A stretch of 64,000 nucleotides of DNA from positions 310,001-374,000 of the forward strand of contig JAPMXV010000035.1 in NCBI GenBank assembly GCA_026936335.1, read 5' to 3'. This document shows, piece by piece, positions 41,595 through 51,420 of the stretch. Made by a program: the position numbers and the translations under genes. Numbering within the stretch: position 1 is the stretch's first letter; the number at the start of each line of letters is the position of its first letter. The notes beneath the pieces were generated by a model that saw only the letters and a list, made by a program, of their open reading frames with translations, was not told the origin of the DNA and did not search any database. Origin of the DNA: Mantamonas sphyraenae. Lineage: Eukaryota; CRuMs; Mantamonadidae.

Positions 41595-44500
41595 TCAGAG
41601 CTCGGCATCTGCAGTGGCATCCTTGCTTTCGCTGGCCTCATCTTCGAGGATTCCGCGAAGAGTTTCGCCCATGGCGGAGATCTCTTCGTCGGTGACGGGC
41701 ACGGTCTCGACCTCGTCGCGCCGCCTGGCGGCCTGTTCTTGGGCCTCGCGTACCTTTCGCTCGGCCTCCCTCTTTGCCTCTTCCTCCTTCATGGCCTTGG
41801 CCTTGCGGGCACGCTCTTCTGCCTCGACCTGGAGGCGGCCGATGGTGTTGTTGCCAGCAAGGAAAGACTGGATGGAGCCGACGCCGGCATTTGCGGCCAT
41901 GGTGCGCTGCAGCAGCTTGAATTCTGCACTTCCGAGGGCGTCTGTGTCCTGGGAAAGCTCGATGGTGGCGCCCTCGGGCATGCGGAGGAACTGGCGGTAG
42001 ATGGAGCGGCGTCCGTCGAGCTCGACGTTCCAAATGACCATGTGGACGGCCGTCTCTTTGCGCATGCGGCGGCCGTTGATATACACATAGTCGTCGTCGT
42101 TGTCGCTGCCGCTGCGTTTGTTGTTGTTGTTGCCACGTTTGCGGTTGTCCTTTTTCGGTTTGCGTGTGCTGTTGCGTGTGCTACCGGTGCTGCTGACGCT
42201 GGCGGGCAGAAGTGGTTCGTCTTCGCCCCAGCCGTCTTGGTCGTCGTCCTCGAGGTCGTCCCACTCGGTGCCCTTTGTGCCACGGCGGATGTCGTCGGTT
42301 TCGACGACAAACTCAAAGTGCTCGACGACGGTGCGCCTGCGGGTGCCCTTTTCGCCGCGCCAGCGTTCGGCGCGAGCAAAGATGCGGCGGAGGGTGGACA
42401 TGGGCACCTCGTTGTCGAGGGGCACAAAGAAGCGCGTCTCGTCCATATTGAGGCGGAAAAAGACGTCGAGCATGCGGCCGTTCATGTGGACGGAGAGGAT
42501 GTAGTTGTAAAAGACAATGGCGCTGACGGCAAACATGACAAAGTAGAGGACGAGGACGAGAAAGACGCCCACGGCGCCGCTGTTTTCGTGGAGGAGAAAG
42601 TGCTGGTAGAGTTTGAAGGCGTCGCCAAAGTAGTTTTCGGTGGCGAGGTCGACAATGAAAATGAGGAGCGGGTCGAGGAGAGTGGCGATGCCAAAGCAGA
42701 GGAGGAGGCGTGAGAGGGTGTCTGGGATGCCTGTGGCGAGGTTCTGGACGGCAAGGGCACAGGCGCTAAAGATGGAAAAGATGATGAGGTTGAAAAAGGG
42801 CCCGGCGAGGATGGCGCCGATCTCGATGTAGGTGGGGACGACTTCCCATAGGTAGCTGAGGCGGATGGTGTATGCAAAGACGGCAAACTCTGAGATGGGA
42901 ACGCGAAAGAGGTAGAGGAAGCACCACTGGCCAAAGTAGTGGGTGAAGAGGCGGAGCCAGAAGACGACGAGAAGCATGAGCATGGTGAGCCAAAAGTCTG
43001 GGGTGCGCCAGCGGGTGGGCCCAAACTCGAGGAGGAGCTCGCGGCGGATGTACTCGACCTTTTTGGCAGCCTCGCGGCGTTCGAGGGCGCCCTTGGGCTG
43101 GGGAACGGAGAAGCGGAAGCGCTCGAGGACCTGTGCGCTGGTGAGCTTTGCGCCGCGTGCGCGCTTGCGTTGGGCGTATTTTTGGTGCTTGTTGAAGACG
43201 GAGTAGGCCTCGTTGGTGGCGGAAAACTCGAGGGCGGTGCCCTGGTGGAGAATGAAAGCGAGCTGCTCGTTCTGCTCCTTGATCTGTTCGCTGGAGTCGG
43301 CTTTGAGATCAAACTTGAGGCGGTGTTTGAGGGTGGCCATGCGGGCGCGAATAGACTTGCTGCGGGCCTCCTGGGTGAGCTTCTTGTCAGCGCCAGCGGC
43401 GGCGGCGGCGGGAGTTTGGCCGAGTTGTTCCTTGTCAAAAAAGCCGGCAGGGGCAGAGGAGGTAGAGTCTGCAAGGCCCACGCCTGCGCCAGACTGTGGA
43501 TTGTCGTGGTGGTGGTGGTCGTCGTCTGGATTTTGTGGGTCGTCGTTGAGGTCTGTGTCGCTGAGGTCGCCGTCCTGCTCGAGGGCGGCGTCTGCGAGGG
43601 AGCGTGAAAAGGCCTCTTCGCGGTCGCGGTCGGGGTGACCAAGGAGGGCAGAGGTGTAGTCGAGCATGACTTCGTACTCCATCTGGCCGGCCTGGTAGCG
43701 AGGGAGGTGGACGACCTCAAAGTAGAGGTTTGCGAGCCAGTTCTCGAGATTGTCTGCGTAGGCGCGTTCGTAGGCACGGTGTGTGTCTACGCCGAGGTCG
43801 ATCTCACCGCGGACAAGAGGGACCTTGAACTTGCCGCGGATGACGTCAAACTTGGGGTCGCTGACGGGAAAGGCGCCCCAGGCGACGACTTGGTCGAGGT
43901 CTGCGGCGCGGCCCTTGAGCATAAAGAGCTCAAAGATGAAGACCATGGAGGGGCGCATGTCGCGCTTGGAGGGACAGACGGTGTAGACGGACTGGTCGAA
44001 GCGGAGCTCGAGATCCTCGAAGCGGCCTGAGTGTTTGACGGGCCGTGTGGCGCCGTACCACTCGTGGCCCTTGAGGTTGCTCCAACGCATGCTCTGGCCG
44101 CCGAGGCGGTCAAACATGGAGACGAGAAGGACGTACTTGCCTGGGAGGACCTTGTCCTTTGCGGCGCGGAGCATCTCGAGGCGGAGCTGGATGGGCTGGG
44201 GCGTGTCTTTCCACTCGACGTGGTAGTGCTTCTTGGCCTGAAAGACGCCGGATTTGTCGTCGTAGGCGAGTTCACCAAACTTTTCGACGACCTGGCCGCG
44301 GCGTTCGTCGAGCTTCGCCTTGAGCTGGTCCTCTGTGCGCTCAAAGGTCTCGTGCATTTGTTTGCTCCGATTGCGGTCGAGATGGACCTGTGTGAGGTAG
44401 TCCTTGTGGTAGCGGTCCTTCTCCTCCTTGAGATGAGTCTGTAGGCGCTCGCGTGCGAGCAGCTCCTGCTTCTCGACGGCGCGTTGGCGCTCGCGAAAGG

Positions 44501-45237
44501 CGTACATCTCGCGGTCGGCCTCTGCGGCGCGCTCCTCTTCCATCCTTCGCTCCTGCTCCTCGAGGTCGGCGACGTCGAGGCGGCCGACGACGAGGGAGGT
44601 CTCACTGGCTTCGGTGTCAAAGATTTCTGTGTACTTTGGCATTCGGCGGTTCTGTGGGTGTGTGGCAGGGAGGCGAGGCGGGATAACGGTACGGGGAAGG
44701 AAAAACGGCTGGGGTGAGCGGCAAGCGGGAGGGTGTAGGGGGTTGTGGAGAGTGCGGTTGGAGGATATGGTGTGGGAGGAGTAGGGGTGTTGTCGGGGCG
44801 AGGGGGTGGAGGGAGTGTGTGCAGCGTACCTTGATGCGGTTCTTGAGTTGCTGTGCCTTTTTGCGGCGGTCGGCTTGGAGCTTTTCGATGGGACCCTTGA
44901 GGACCTGGACAAAGTCTTCGGGGTCTGAGTCTGGGTGGGCATGTGCGGATGGAGAGGGCCTGCGTCTGGAGGGGCGGCCAGGGGAGGACTGGTACTGTGC
45001 AAGGAGCCTGCGGGTGTCTGAGTTGATGTCGTCGTGGTCGGCGGGGTGGTCGTTGTCGGCAGACGGGAGGGAGGAGGAAGAGGAGGGTTGGGGAGGGTTG
45101 GAGGGAGAGGAGGAGTGGGAAGAGGATGACGAGGAGGAGGAGGTGTGTGGTGTGGTTGTGGAGGAGCTGGGGAGGGCTGTGGGGAGGTCTGGCATGCGAG
45201 GGACGGTGGGGAGCGAAGTGGTGTTGAGGGTCTGCAT
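41595..45237 (-). CDS. Large multi-pass membrane protein, family not identified
   Basis: Exons (minus) 45237-44830 and 44651-41595 (donor GTACGC, acceptor CCACAG) give about 1154 residues; ATG 45342 would add 35. Exon 1 is Ser/Pro-rich and ends in a basic helix that continues in frame into exon 2 (NRRMPKYTEIF). A charged coiled coil follows, then a beta-rich, possibly C2-like module (PGKYVLLVSMFDRLGG, DMRPSMVFIFELFML). About four to six hydrophobic segments lie near residues 683-860 (LTMLMLLVVFWLRLF, FFNLIIFSIFSACALAV, FLVLVLYFVMFAVSAIVF). The C terminus is acidic, then a conserved-looking block (MVIWNVELDGRRSIYRQFLR) and a coiled coil. I do not recognise the family. It is divergent from TSR3 (184 bp). 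Confidence 0.65.
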
Positions 45238-45421
45238 CTCGACGTGCTCGCGGGTATTTGTGTGATCCTCCTGCCTGTCGGTGCCAGACTCTCGCACAGT
45301 GGTGGGGCGACCGTGTGCGGGGAGGACTGGAAGCTGTTGCATGCGAGGAGTCGGAGTAGGTTTTTTGGGGTTGGCGAGGGAGCGGGGGCGGAGGCACGGA
45401 AAGAAGGGAGTCGTTGGGCAG

Positions 45422-46373
45422 ATGGGCAAGTCGGGCAAAGCAAACCATCGGGGCAAGGGTAAAGGTGGAGGCCAGGGAGGGTTTTCAGGGAAGGGCAAGG
45501 GTCAACGGAAGGGAGGGCCGCGTACGAATCACGGGTCGAGCACGACGGCCGGGACGGTGGTGGAGAACACGGGGCTGAGGTTAGCGATGTGGGACTTTGG
45601 GCAATGTGACGCGAAGCGATGCACGGGGCGGAAACTGTGCCGACAGGGTCTGTTGTACGAGCTGAAGCTGTCGCAGAGGTTCGGCGGACTGATTCTCTCG
45701 CCAGACGGGGAGCAGGCGGTGTCGCCTGCGGACCGGGAGCTTGTGGAGGGATCTGGTGTGGCGGTGGTGGATTGTTCGTGGGCAAAGATTGCGGATATTC
45801 CGTGGGGGAAGATGCAAGGAGGGCAGCCACGGTTGTGTGAGTTGGAGGGGGGGATGGGATTAGAGGGGGGGGGGGGGTGGAGGGTGACTGACACGGTTGC
45901 ACGGTGCAGTGCCGTTCTTGGTGGCAGCGAATCCAGTGAATTATGGAAAGCCGATGCGGTTGACGTGTGCAGAGGCGGTGGCTGCGACGCTGTATATTAC
46001 AGGGTTTCCAGAGGCGGCAGACAAGCTGATGAATCAGTTTAAGTGGGGGCCTGTGTTTTATCAGCTGAACGAGAGGTTGTTGGAGCAGTATGCAGGGTGT
46101 GCGGACAGTGGAGAGGTGGTTGCAGTGCAGATGGAGTACTTGGAGGAGGTTCGGGAGGAGCAGGAGAGGAGGCAGAGGGAGAAGGAGGAGAGGTTGGCTG
46201 GTGGGGAGGATGGAGGGATTGAGGAGGATGAGATGGGGAGTTTGAATCATCGGATGGGGAGGTTGAAGTGGAGGGGAGGGGAAGAGGGAGGAGGGGGTGG
46301 AGGGGGAGGAAGGGGAGGAAGGGGAGGAAGGGGAGGAAGAGGGGAGGAGGAAGAGGGGGAGAGAGGAGGATGA
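45422..46373 (+). CDS. TSR3: 18S rRNA aminocarboxypropyltransferase TSR3
   Basis: Exons 45422-45836 and 45910-46373 give 292 residues. TSR3 transfers the 3-amino-3-carboxypropyl group from SAM to a hypermodified pseudouridine of 18S rRNA late in 40S maturation. Strong blocks are [50 protein letters not shown], and across the splice [20 protein letters not shown]. The 73-nt intron has donor GTGAGT and contains a long G run. The N terminus is Gly/Lys-rich. The C-terminal about 50 residues are a Glu/Gly tract produced by GGA repeats that continue beyond the stop. Confidence 0.93.
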
Positions 46374-46472
46374 TGTGGTGGTGATCTTGGCGGAGGAGGA
46401 AGGGGAGGAAGGGGAGGAGGGGGAGGAGGAGGATGTGGTGGTGATCTTGGCGGAGGAAGAAGGGGAGGAATG
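46260..46472 (+). repeat. GGA-rich low-complexity tract with a 60-bp duplication
   Basis: Purine-rich GGAGGA/GGGGAGGA repeats span the TSR3 3' end. A 60-bp unit beginning GATGTGGTGGTGATC occurs at 46372 and again at 46432 with small differences. It has strong G-quadruplex potential and is an obvious place for replication slippage. Confidence 0.8.
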
Positions 46473-46498
46473 AAGGTTGCGGTTGCATTGCACGGGGA

Positions 46499-46822
46499 CT
46501 ACTCGTGAGGGAGGGCGTGGAGAAGGATGGAGGCGAGGGAGCCGTGGGTGTGCTGGAGGATGAGGGCGTCAGAGGGGCGTGTGACGCCAAGGGCGGCGAG
46601 TGCGGCGTCGGCTTGGTCGTCGGGAGTGTGGTGGCGGGAGACGGCGTGCCAGAAGGAGGTTTCCATGGCGTCTGCGTGTTGGGAGACGAGGCGGAGTTGG
46701 CGGAGGGCCGTGGTCGGGGCAGACGGGGAGTTTGCTCGAAATCGGACGGGGATCAGGATTTGGTCTGCGTCGAACTGGGAGGCAAGGATGTGCTGGAGAG
46801 AGGTGCAGGAGTAGGAGTCCAT
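46499..46822 (-). CDS. Small hypothetical protein
   Basis: A 107-residue frame (MDSYSCTSLQHILASQFDAD to LLHALPHE) between the aspartic protease stop and TSR3. It is co-oriented with the protease, starting 41 bp after its stop. The composition is normal protein-like (helix-prone, with a Cys and several His), unlike the proline-rich antisense frames around it. I recognise no domain. It could be a genuine small gene, or an untranslated 3' region of the protease transcript. Confidence 0.35.
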   Translation of the reverse strand: MDSYSCTSLQHILASQFDADQILIPVRFRANSPSAPTTALRQLRLVSQHADAMETSFWHAVSRHHTPDDQADAALAALGVTRPSDALILQHTHGSLASILLHALPHE

Positions 46823-46863
46823 GGTGTGGGCGGGAGTTTGCGTGTGGTGTGTGTTGTGTTGGA

Positions 46864-48336
46864 TCAGATCGGGGGCGGCTGGACTTGGGTGCCGCGGGGC
46901 GCGGTGGGGACGACGGGCTGGAGAAAGTCGTGGGGAATGTGGCCGGTCTGGGCAACGCGAGCATATTCTTCGGGGAGGGTGTTGAGCTCTGCGTAGTGTG
47001 CGGAGCGAATGCGGCGGACCTTCCAGCGGGTGTAGGCCCAGACAAGGACGGCGGCGATGATGGCGACGCCGATGAGGGAGTACTGCCACCAGGGGAAGGC
47101 CTCGAAGGATTGCTCGCGGGTAAAGACGGCAAAGGCGCCAGAGCCGGTGTCGACGACGACATTGAGGTTCTGGAGCGGGGTGCCGAGGGAGACGGTGGTG
47201 GTGTACTGGAGCTGGTCGGCGTTTGTGACGGGGACGGTGCTGGTGGAGCCAGAGGCGGTGTCGAGGGCGAGGACGTGGAGGGTGCGGGTGCGATCGGGGC
47301 GAGGGACACGGGTGCGTGTGAGGGTGTGGGTTGCAGGAGCTGTGGCAAGGGAGTAGTTGTAGTTGCGCTGCGCAAGGAGGAGCTCGGGGGCGTCGTCGTG
47401 GGTGAGGTTGTGGACGACGAGGACGTTGCGCATAAAGACGTCGCCGAGGAGAAAGACGTCTGGCATCTGAGCGTCGGTGCCGATGCACTGGCGCCATTCG
47501 TTGACGTCGGGCTTGTCTGCGTTGAGGATAAAGTCGTCAAAGGGGACGCGGAACTCCCAGCCGTTGATCTTGACATAGACGTCCGGGCGTGTGGTTGTGA
47601 GGTCGGGCCAGGTGCTGAGGGCAGACTCGAACCAGTTGAAGGCACTCTGCGGGTTGAGTTTGGTCTTGCCCGGGAGGAGGAGGCAGGAGGTGCCGGAGTC
47701 GACGACGGCGGTGGTGCCGGACGCAAAGGTGAAGGCCTTGGAAATGTGTGCGTCGGCAAGTCTGAGGGATTGGACCTGGATGCTGTAGGAGCGAATGGCA
47801 CAGTCTGTGGAGCCGTCTGGGCCCTTGCACTCCTTTTGGAGCGGGGCGGAAACGAGGGGCGGTGTGAAACTGGCCGGATCGTAGCCGCCGAGGTCGAGGT
47901 GGCCACCGTGCTTGGAAAGGAGGAGAGAAAACAGGCGGCGGGGCATGAGGTTGGGTGGAGTGGGGTCGAGAATGGAGGGAGGGCGGCGTGCGCGGCCAGA
48001 GAGGGTGTCGAGGAGGGAGGGAAGGGCTTTGGAAACGGCCGGGCTGAGGCCGAGGATGCCGTCGACGTGGGACCAGTTGCCCGAGGAGTTTGTGATGCAG
48101 CCAAAGGCGGCGCGTGCGTGGAAGGCGCCGAGGTGGGCGTGGTCTTCGCAGAGGTAGCCCTTGAGGGAGGAGTCGTCGAGGTAGGAGAGCTGGAAGGTGG
48201 TGGTGATGTGCTGGGTCTCGCCCGGCTTGTTGTAGGTGGAGGAGGCGGTGGGGGTGTAGTAGGTGCGTGCGTGTGCGTGGAGGGAGAGGAGAGCGATGGT
48301 GAGGAGGAGGAGAAGGAGGCGAGGGGGTTGGGCCAT
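46864..48336 (-). CDS. Circularly permuted, membrane-anchored pepsin-like aspartic protease
   Basis: 490 residues: signal peptide (MAQPPRLLLLLLTIALL), then sequence that normally follows the first catalytic loop of family A1 enzymes (YYTPTASSTYNKPG; flap-like LSYLDDSSLKG; VDGILGLSP; LFSLLLSKHGGHLDLGG), then AVVDSGTSCLLLPG with Asp213, then VFLLGDVFMRNVLVV. The strand and loop that should come first (YTTTVSLGTPLQNLNVVVDTGS, Asp396) appear only near the C terminus, just before a transmembrane helix (about 420-440) and a short cytosolic tail. So both catalytic Asp motifs are present, but in permuted order. It is probably active in the secretory or lysosomal lumen or at the surface. It is divergent from the coiled-coil gene (43 bp). 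Confidence 0.8.
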   Translation of the reverse strand: MAQPPRLLLLLLTIALLSLHAHARTYYTPTASSTYNKPGETQHITTTFQLSYLDDSSLKGYLCEDHAHLGAFHARAAFGCITNSSGNWSHVDGILGLSPAVSKALPSLLDTLSGRARRPPSILDPTPPNLMPRRLFSLLLSKHGGHLDLGGYDPASFTPPLVSAPLQKECKGPDGSTDCAIRSYSIQVQSLRLADAHISKAFTFASGTTAVVDSGTSCLLLPGKTKLNPQSAFNWFESALSTWPDLTTTRPDVYVKINGWEFRVPFDDFILNADKPDVNEWRQCIGTDAQMPDVFLLGDVFMRNVLVVHNLTHDDAPELLLAQRNYNYSLATAPATHTLTRTRVPRPDRTRTLHVLALDTASGSTSTVPVTNADQLQYTTTVSLGTPLQNLNVVVDTGSGAFAVFTREQSFEAFPWWQYSLIGVAIIAAVLVWAYTRWKVRRIRSAHYAELNTLPEEYARVAQTGHIPHDFLQPVVPTAPRGTQVQPPPI

Positions 48337-48379
48337 GGTGAAGGGAGGTGGGATTGTTGTGTTGGCGGCGGAGGAGGCA

Positions 48380-50175
48380 ATGTCGTCGTTCTGGCAAGGG
48401 AGCAATGGACGGGGCACCGGAGAGGAGCAGGGGTCGCCGTGGGCGCTGTCGTCAGCACTGGCAAAGTTGAATGATTCGCTGGACTTTGACAAGCTGAAGG
48501 AGAAGGAGGAAGGGGTGGGGCGGAGAAAGGTGGTGGCGGAGGTGGTGGAGGAGCAGGATGAACGGGAGGAGGAGCGGGAGGAGGAGCGGGAGGAGGAGCG
48601 GGAGGAGGAAGAGGAGGAGAAGAAGAAGCGCAGGGGCAAGGAAGTGGCAAAGGTGGTGGCGACGCCGCCAGGGACGCCGTCGCTGGGGAGTCGGCGGAAG
48701 CCGCCGAGTGCGCTGTCGTCTCGGCGTGCGGACGACGAGGTGGCACGGCTAAAGGAGGCGCTGGCACAGAGGGAGGCGCAGCTGGAGGCACACATTGCAC
48801 GTGCGGCACAGTATCACGAGAGCGCGGAGCTGGAGGCACGTGCCGGGGACGTGGAGTCGCTGCGGGAAGAGTTTACGGCACGGCTGGCCGAGGCGCAGGG
48901 GAAGGTGAAGAGGCTGAGCGGACGGATCGAAACGCTAAAGGGGGAGCTGGCAGAGGCGCAAAAGGGGAAGGAGGAGGCGGAAGGGCTGCGGGCGGAGGGG
49001 GAACGGCTGGCGGAGGAGAACGGTCGGTTGCGGAGCGAGTTGAAGGAGGCGCGAGAGGAAGCAAAGGGCCTGCGGGAAAGCAACGGGGAGCTGCGAGCCA
49101 AGGTGGCGGCGATGCGAAAGACGCTGGAGGAGACGTCGTCGGCAGCAGAGTCGCAGCTGGACGCGTCGTTGGCGGACATGGAGGCGAGCATGCGTGCGCG
49201 GGAGGCGATTTCAAGGAGAATGAGGGGTCGTTCAAAGCGACGGTGCAGGAGCTTCGAGCGACGCTGCAGCGTGTGCAGGAGGGGGCGGAGAGGCGAGAGG
49301 AGGCGCTGCGGGCGGAAATCGGACAGTATCAGGAACAGGTGGAGGAAGCTGAGGGGAGGATCGCGGAACTGCAGGAAAGCGCAGGGGCGGCGGCGATACC
49401 GCTGATGAAGGAGACGGAGACGCTGCGGAAGCGAATTGGGTCGTTGAAAGAGGCTTGGGAGATGCGGGAGGGGACGCTTGTGGAACGTGCGGAGGACGCG
49501 GAGCGAGGGATGGCGGAGGCGGAGGCGAAGTGTGCGCGTGCACGTGCGGCGGCGCAGGAGGCGAAGCGGAGGTTGGTGCGTGCAGAGGGGCAAGCAAAAG
49601 AGAGGGAGGAGCGTGTGAGGGAGCTGGAGCGGCGTGTGGTGGAGCTGGAGGAGCGCGGGGTGGAGGTTGTGGAGAAGCGGGTGGAAGTGCCGGTGGAGAA
49701 GATTGTGGAGCGGGTGGTTGTGGAGCGGGTGGAGGTGCCTGTGGAAAAGATTGTGGAGCGTGTGGTGGAGGTGCCTGTGGAGGTGGAGGTTGCGGTGGAA
49801 GGGAGGGGCAAGGAGAAGGAGAGAGCGAGCGTGGGGACGCCAACGGATGGGGTGTATGTGGACGAGCAGCTGCAGAGGAGACTGGAGTTGAAGCAGGGGG
49901 AGTGCGAAAGCTTGAAGGAGAGGGTGCGTGGGCTGGAGCGGAAAATGGGGATGCTGGAGGGGGAGCTGGTGGAGGCGACGGAGAAGCTGGAAGGGCTGCA
50001 GGGCGGGTTGGGGCGGGAGGAGGCCGGGAAGTTGCAGAGGAGCTACATGGCGTGCCTGGAGCTGCTGGGAGAAAAGACAGAGGAGGTGGAGAGGCTGGAG
50101 GGGGATTTGCAGGAGGTGAAAGGGTTGTATCAGGAGGAAATTGCGGCGCTGATTGGGAGGCTGGAGGAAAGGTGA
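48380..50175 (+). CDS. Long coiled-coil protein, with a frame change
   Basis: The N-terminal part (MSSFWQGSNGRGTGE) includes an extreme Glu/Arg run (repeated EEERE) and enters a continuous coiled coil. Around 49205-49215 the heptads continue in another frame: the first frame goes Arg/Ser-rich, while the second reads DFKENEGSFKATVQELRATL and continues to a stop at 50175. A one-base error is likely, since no GT-AG intron of reasonable size fits. The second part contains a VEVPVEKIVERVV tandem motif repeated about three times. The whole would be about 597 residues. No enzymatic domain; a structural role is likely. Confidence 0.65.
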
Positions 50176-50251
50176 TGGTCGCAGAGGTCGGATGTCGACG
50201 CGGAGACGGAGGGGTGGGTAGTGGGGGGAGCGGGTGGATATGTGAACAAAC

Positions 50252-50322
50252 ACGCCGCTGGTGTAGTGGTAACATAGGTGCCTTCCAAGCACTTGCTTCG
50301 GGTTCGATTCCCGAGCGGCGTA
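50252..50322 (+). tRNA. tRNA-Gly (anticodon TCC)
   Basis: A 71-nt gene without intron. The acceptor stem pairs perfectly over 7 bp (50252-50258 with 50315-50321), the D stem is 50261-50264 with 50272-50275, the anticodon loop CTTCCAA is 50282-50288, and the T loop TTCGATT is 50303-50309. The B box GGTTCGATTCC is canonical, and a T-run terminator follows at 50326. Confidence 0.96.
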
Positions 50323-50339
50323 CTCTTTTTGGGGATTTT

Positions 50340-50402
50340 TTTTGGTGGTGGAGTGGGGGGTAGGGTGGGTGGGGTAGGGTGGGTGGGGTAGGGTGGGAGA
50401 GG
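50340..50402 (+). repeat. G-rich minisatellite next to tRNA-Gly
   Basis: Three copies of an about 15-bp unit containing GGGTAGGGTGGGTGGG follow a second T run. They are likely to form G-quadruplexes. The telomeric hexamer TTAGGG is not repeated here, so this is not a telomere remnant. Confidence 0.7.
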
Positions 50403-50516
50403 GAGAGGGAGGGTGGAGGGTGGAAGGAGGGGGGAAGGAGGGAGGAAGGAAGGGTTGGCGCAGGCGCAGCAAGAGTTTTTTCGTTTTTTGGGTTCCCTCT
50501 TTGTCAGCTTGAAGAG

Positions 50517-51035
50517 ATGCGCGTCTTGGTTGCTCTGACTGTTGTGGTTGCATGCTGCGCAGCGTTTGCAGTGGGCGCTCCGGCGCCGCCGACTATCCCG
50601 TCGTTCACGTCACAGCTGAAGGAAGTCAATCTGCACAGCAAGCCGTGGTGGGGCACGTTTGCACTGGACGTGGCCGGGAACCAGATGCTGATGGACGTCA
50701 ACATCAACGGGACGTCGGAGTACGACACGTTGCTGACGGGAGGCAACATGTACGTGGTGCAGAACAATCTGTTCTGCGACAAGACGGCGGATTCACGCAA
50801 GGCCACTTTCATTTGGGAGGGCTTGCCGAAGACGACGTACAACGGCACGTCGGTGATCAACGGCGTCACTGTGTCCAACTATGTGTTGGCAGGAAAGATC
50901 TACTACCAGTTTACCGACTCGAACACGCCGTACTATGCTCTGTGGAGCGGGATCGAGCTGTGGTTTGAGGACGTCAAGGTGCAGACGCCGCCGAAGGGGA
51001 CATTTGACGTGCCCAGCTGCTGCAACAGCGAGTGA
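50517..51035 (+). CDS. Small secreted protein
   Basis: 172 residues beginning with a clear signal peptide (MRVLVALTVVVACCAAFAVG, then APAPP). The mature part is beta-rich with many aromatic residues (SKPWWGTFALDVAGNQ, YALWSGIELWFEDV), several potential N-glycosylation sites (NGT) and ends FDVPSCCNSE. The pattern of an about 150-residue secreted beta protein with a late Cys recalls ependymin-related/LolA-fold lipid-binding proteins, but I cannot assign it. It lies between two tRNA-Gly genes. No introns. Confidence 0.75.
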   Translation: MRVLVALTVVVACCAAFAVGAPAPPTIPSFTSQLKEVNLHSKPWWGTFALDVAGNQMLMDVNINGTSEYDTLLTGGNMYVVQNNLFCDKTADSRKATFIWEGLPKTTYNGTSVINGVTVSNYVLAGKIYYQFTDSNTPYYALWSGIELWFEDVKVQTPPKGTFDVPSCCNSE

Positions 51036-51040
51036 TTGTG

Positions 51041-51058
51041 CGGTTGACGGGGAGAAGG

Positions 51059-51118
<60 letters not shown>

Positions 51119-51167
51119 ATGCTTCCTAGCAGAGGCACTCTCGATCCGCCGTGGTGACGGGAGAAGG

Positions 51168-51205
<38 letters not shown>

Positions 51206-51215
51206 ATGTAGGAGG
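51041..51215 (+). repeat. Duplicated GA microsatellite
   Basis: Two GA runs (about 51061-51115 and 51170-51202), each flanked by GGGAGAAGGCGG on the left and AGGGAATG on the right, and each followed by GATCCGCCGTGGT. The whole block was therefore duplicated and the runs then changed length. Confidence 0.9.
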
Positions 51216-51312
51216 GATCCGCCGTGGTCGCGTGGGCGGTTTGGTGATGGTGGAAGCAGACACCTGTAACTGAGGGTGGAGCATAGTAGAGGTGAAAAAA
51301 ACGGAAAACGCG

Positions 51313-51383
51313 ACGACTGTGGTGTAGGGGTAACATACACGCTTCCCAAGCGTGTGCCTCGGGTTCGATTCCCGGCTGTCGTA
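51313..51383 (+). tRNA. tRNA-Gly (anticodon CCC)
   Basis: A 71-nt gene without intron. The acceptor stem is 51313-51319 with 51376-51382 (one T-T mismatch at the sixth pair), the anticodon loop TTCCCAA is 51343-51349, and the T loop TTCGATT is 51364-51370. An 8-T terminator begins at 51385. The D arm is the same as in the Gly-TCC gene 1 kb upstream. The satellite array begins about 40 bp after it. Confidence 0.95.
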
Positions 51384-51420
51384 CTTTTTTTTGCGCGCGA
51401 GTGGAGTTGAGAGCAGGATG

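Noticed and set aside
46569-48839. Long antisense Pro/Ser-rich frame across the aspartic protease
   Set aside because: Composition follows GC-rich antisense bias and there are no domains, while the protease frame has clear family motifs.
50340-50402. Interstitial telomere repeat
   Set aside because: GGGTAGGGTGGG units are G-rich, but no TTAGGG or similar regular hexamer is repeated.
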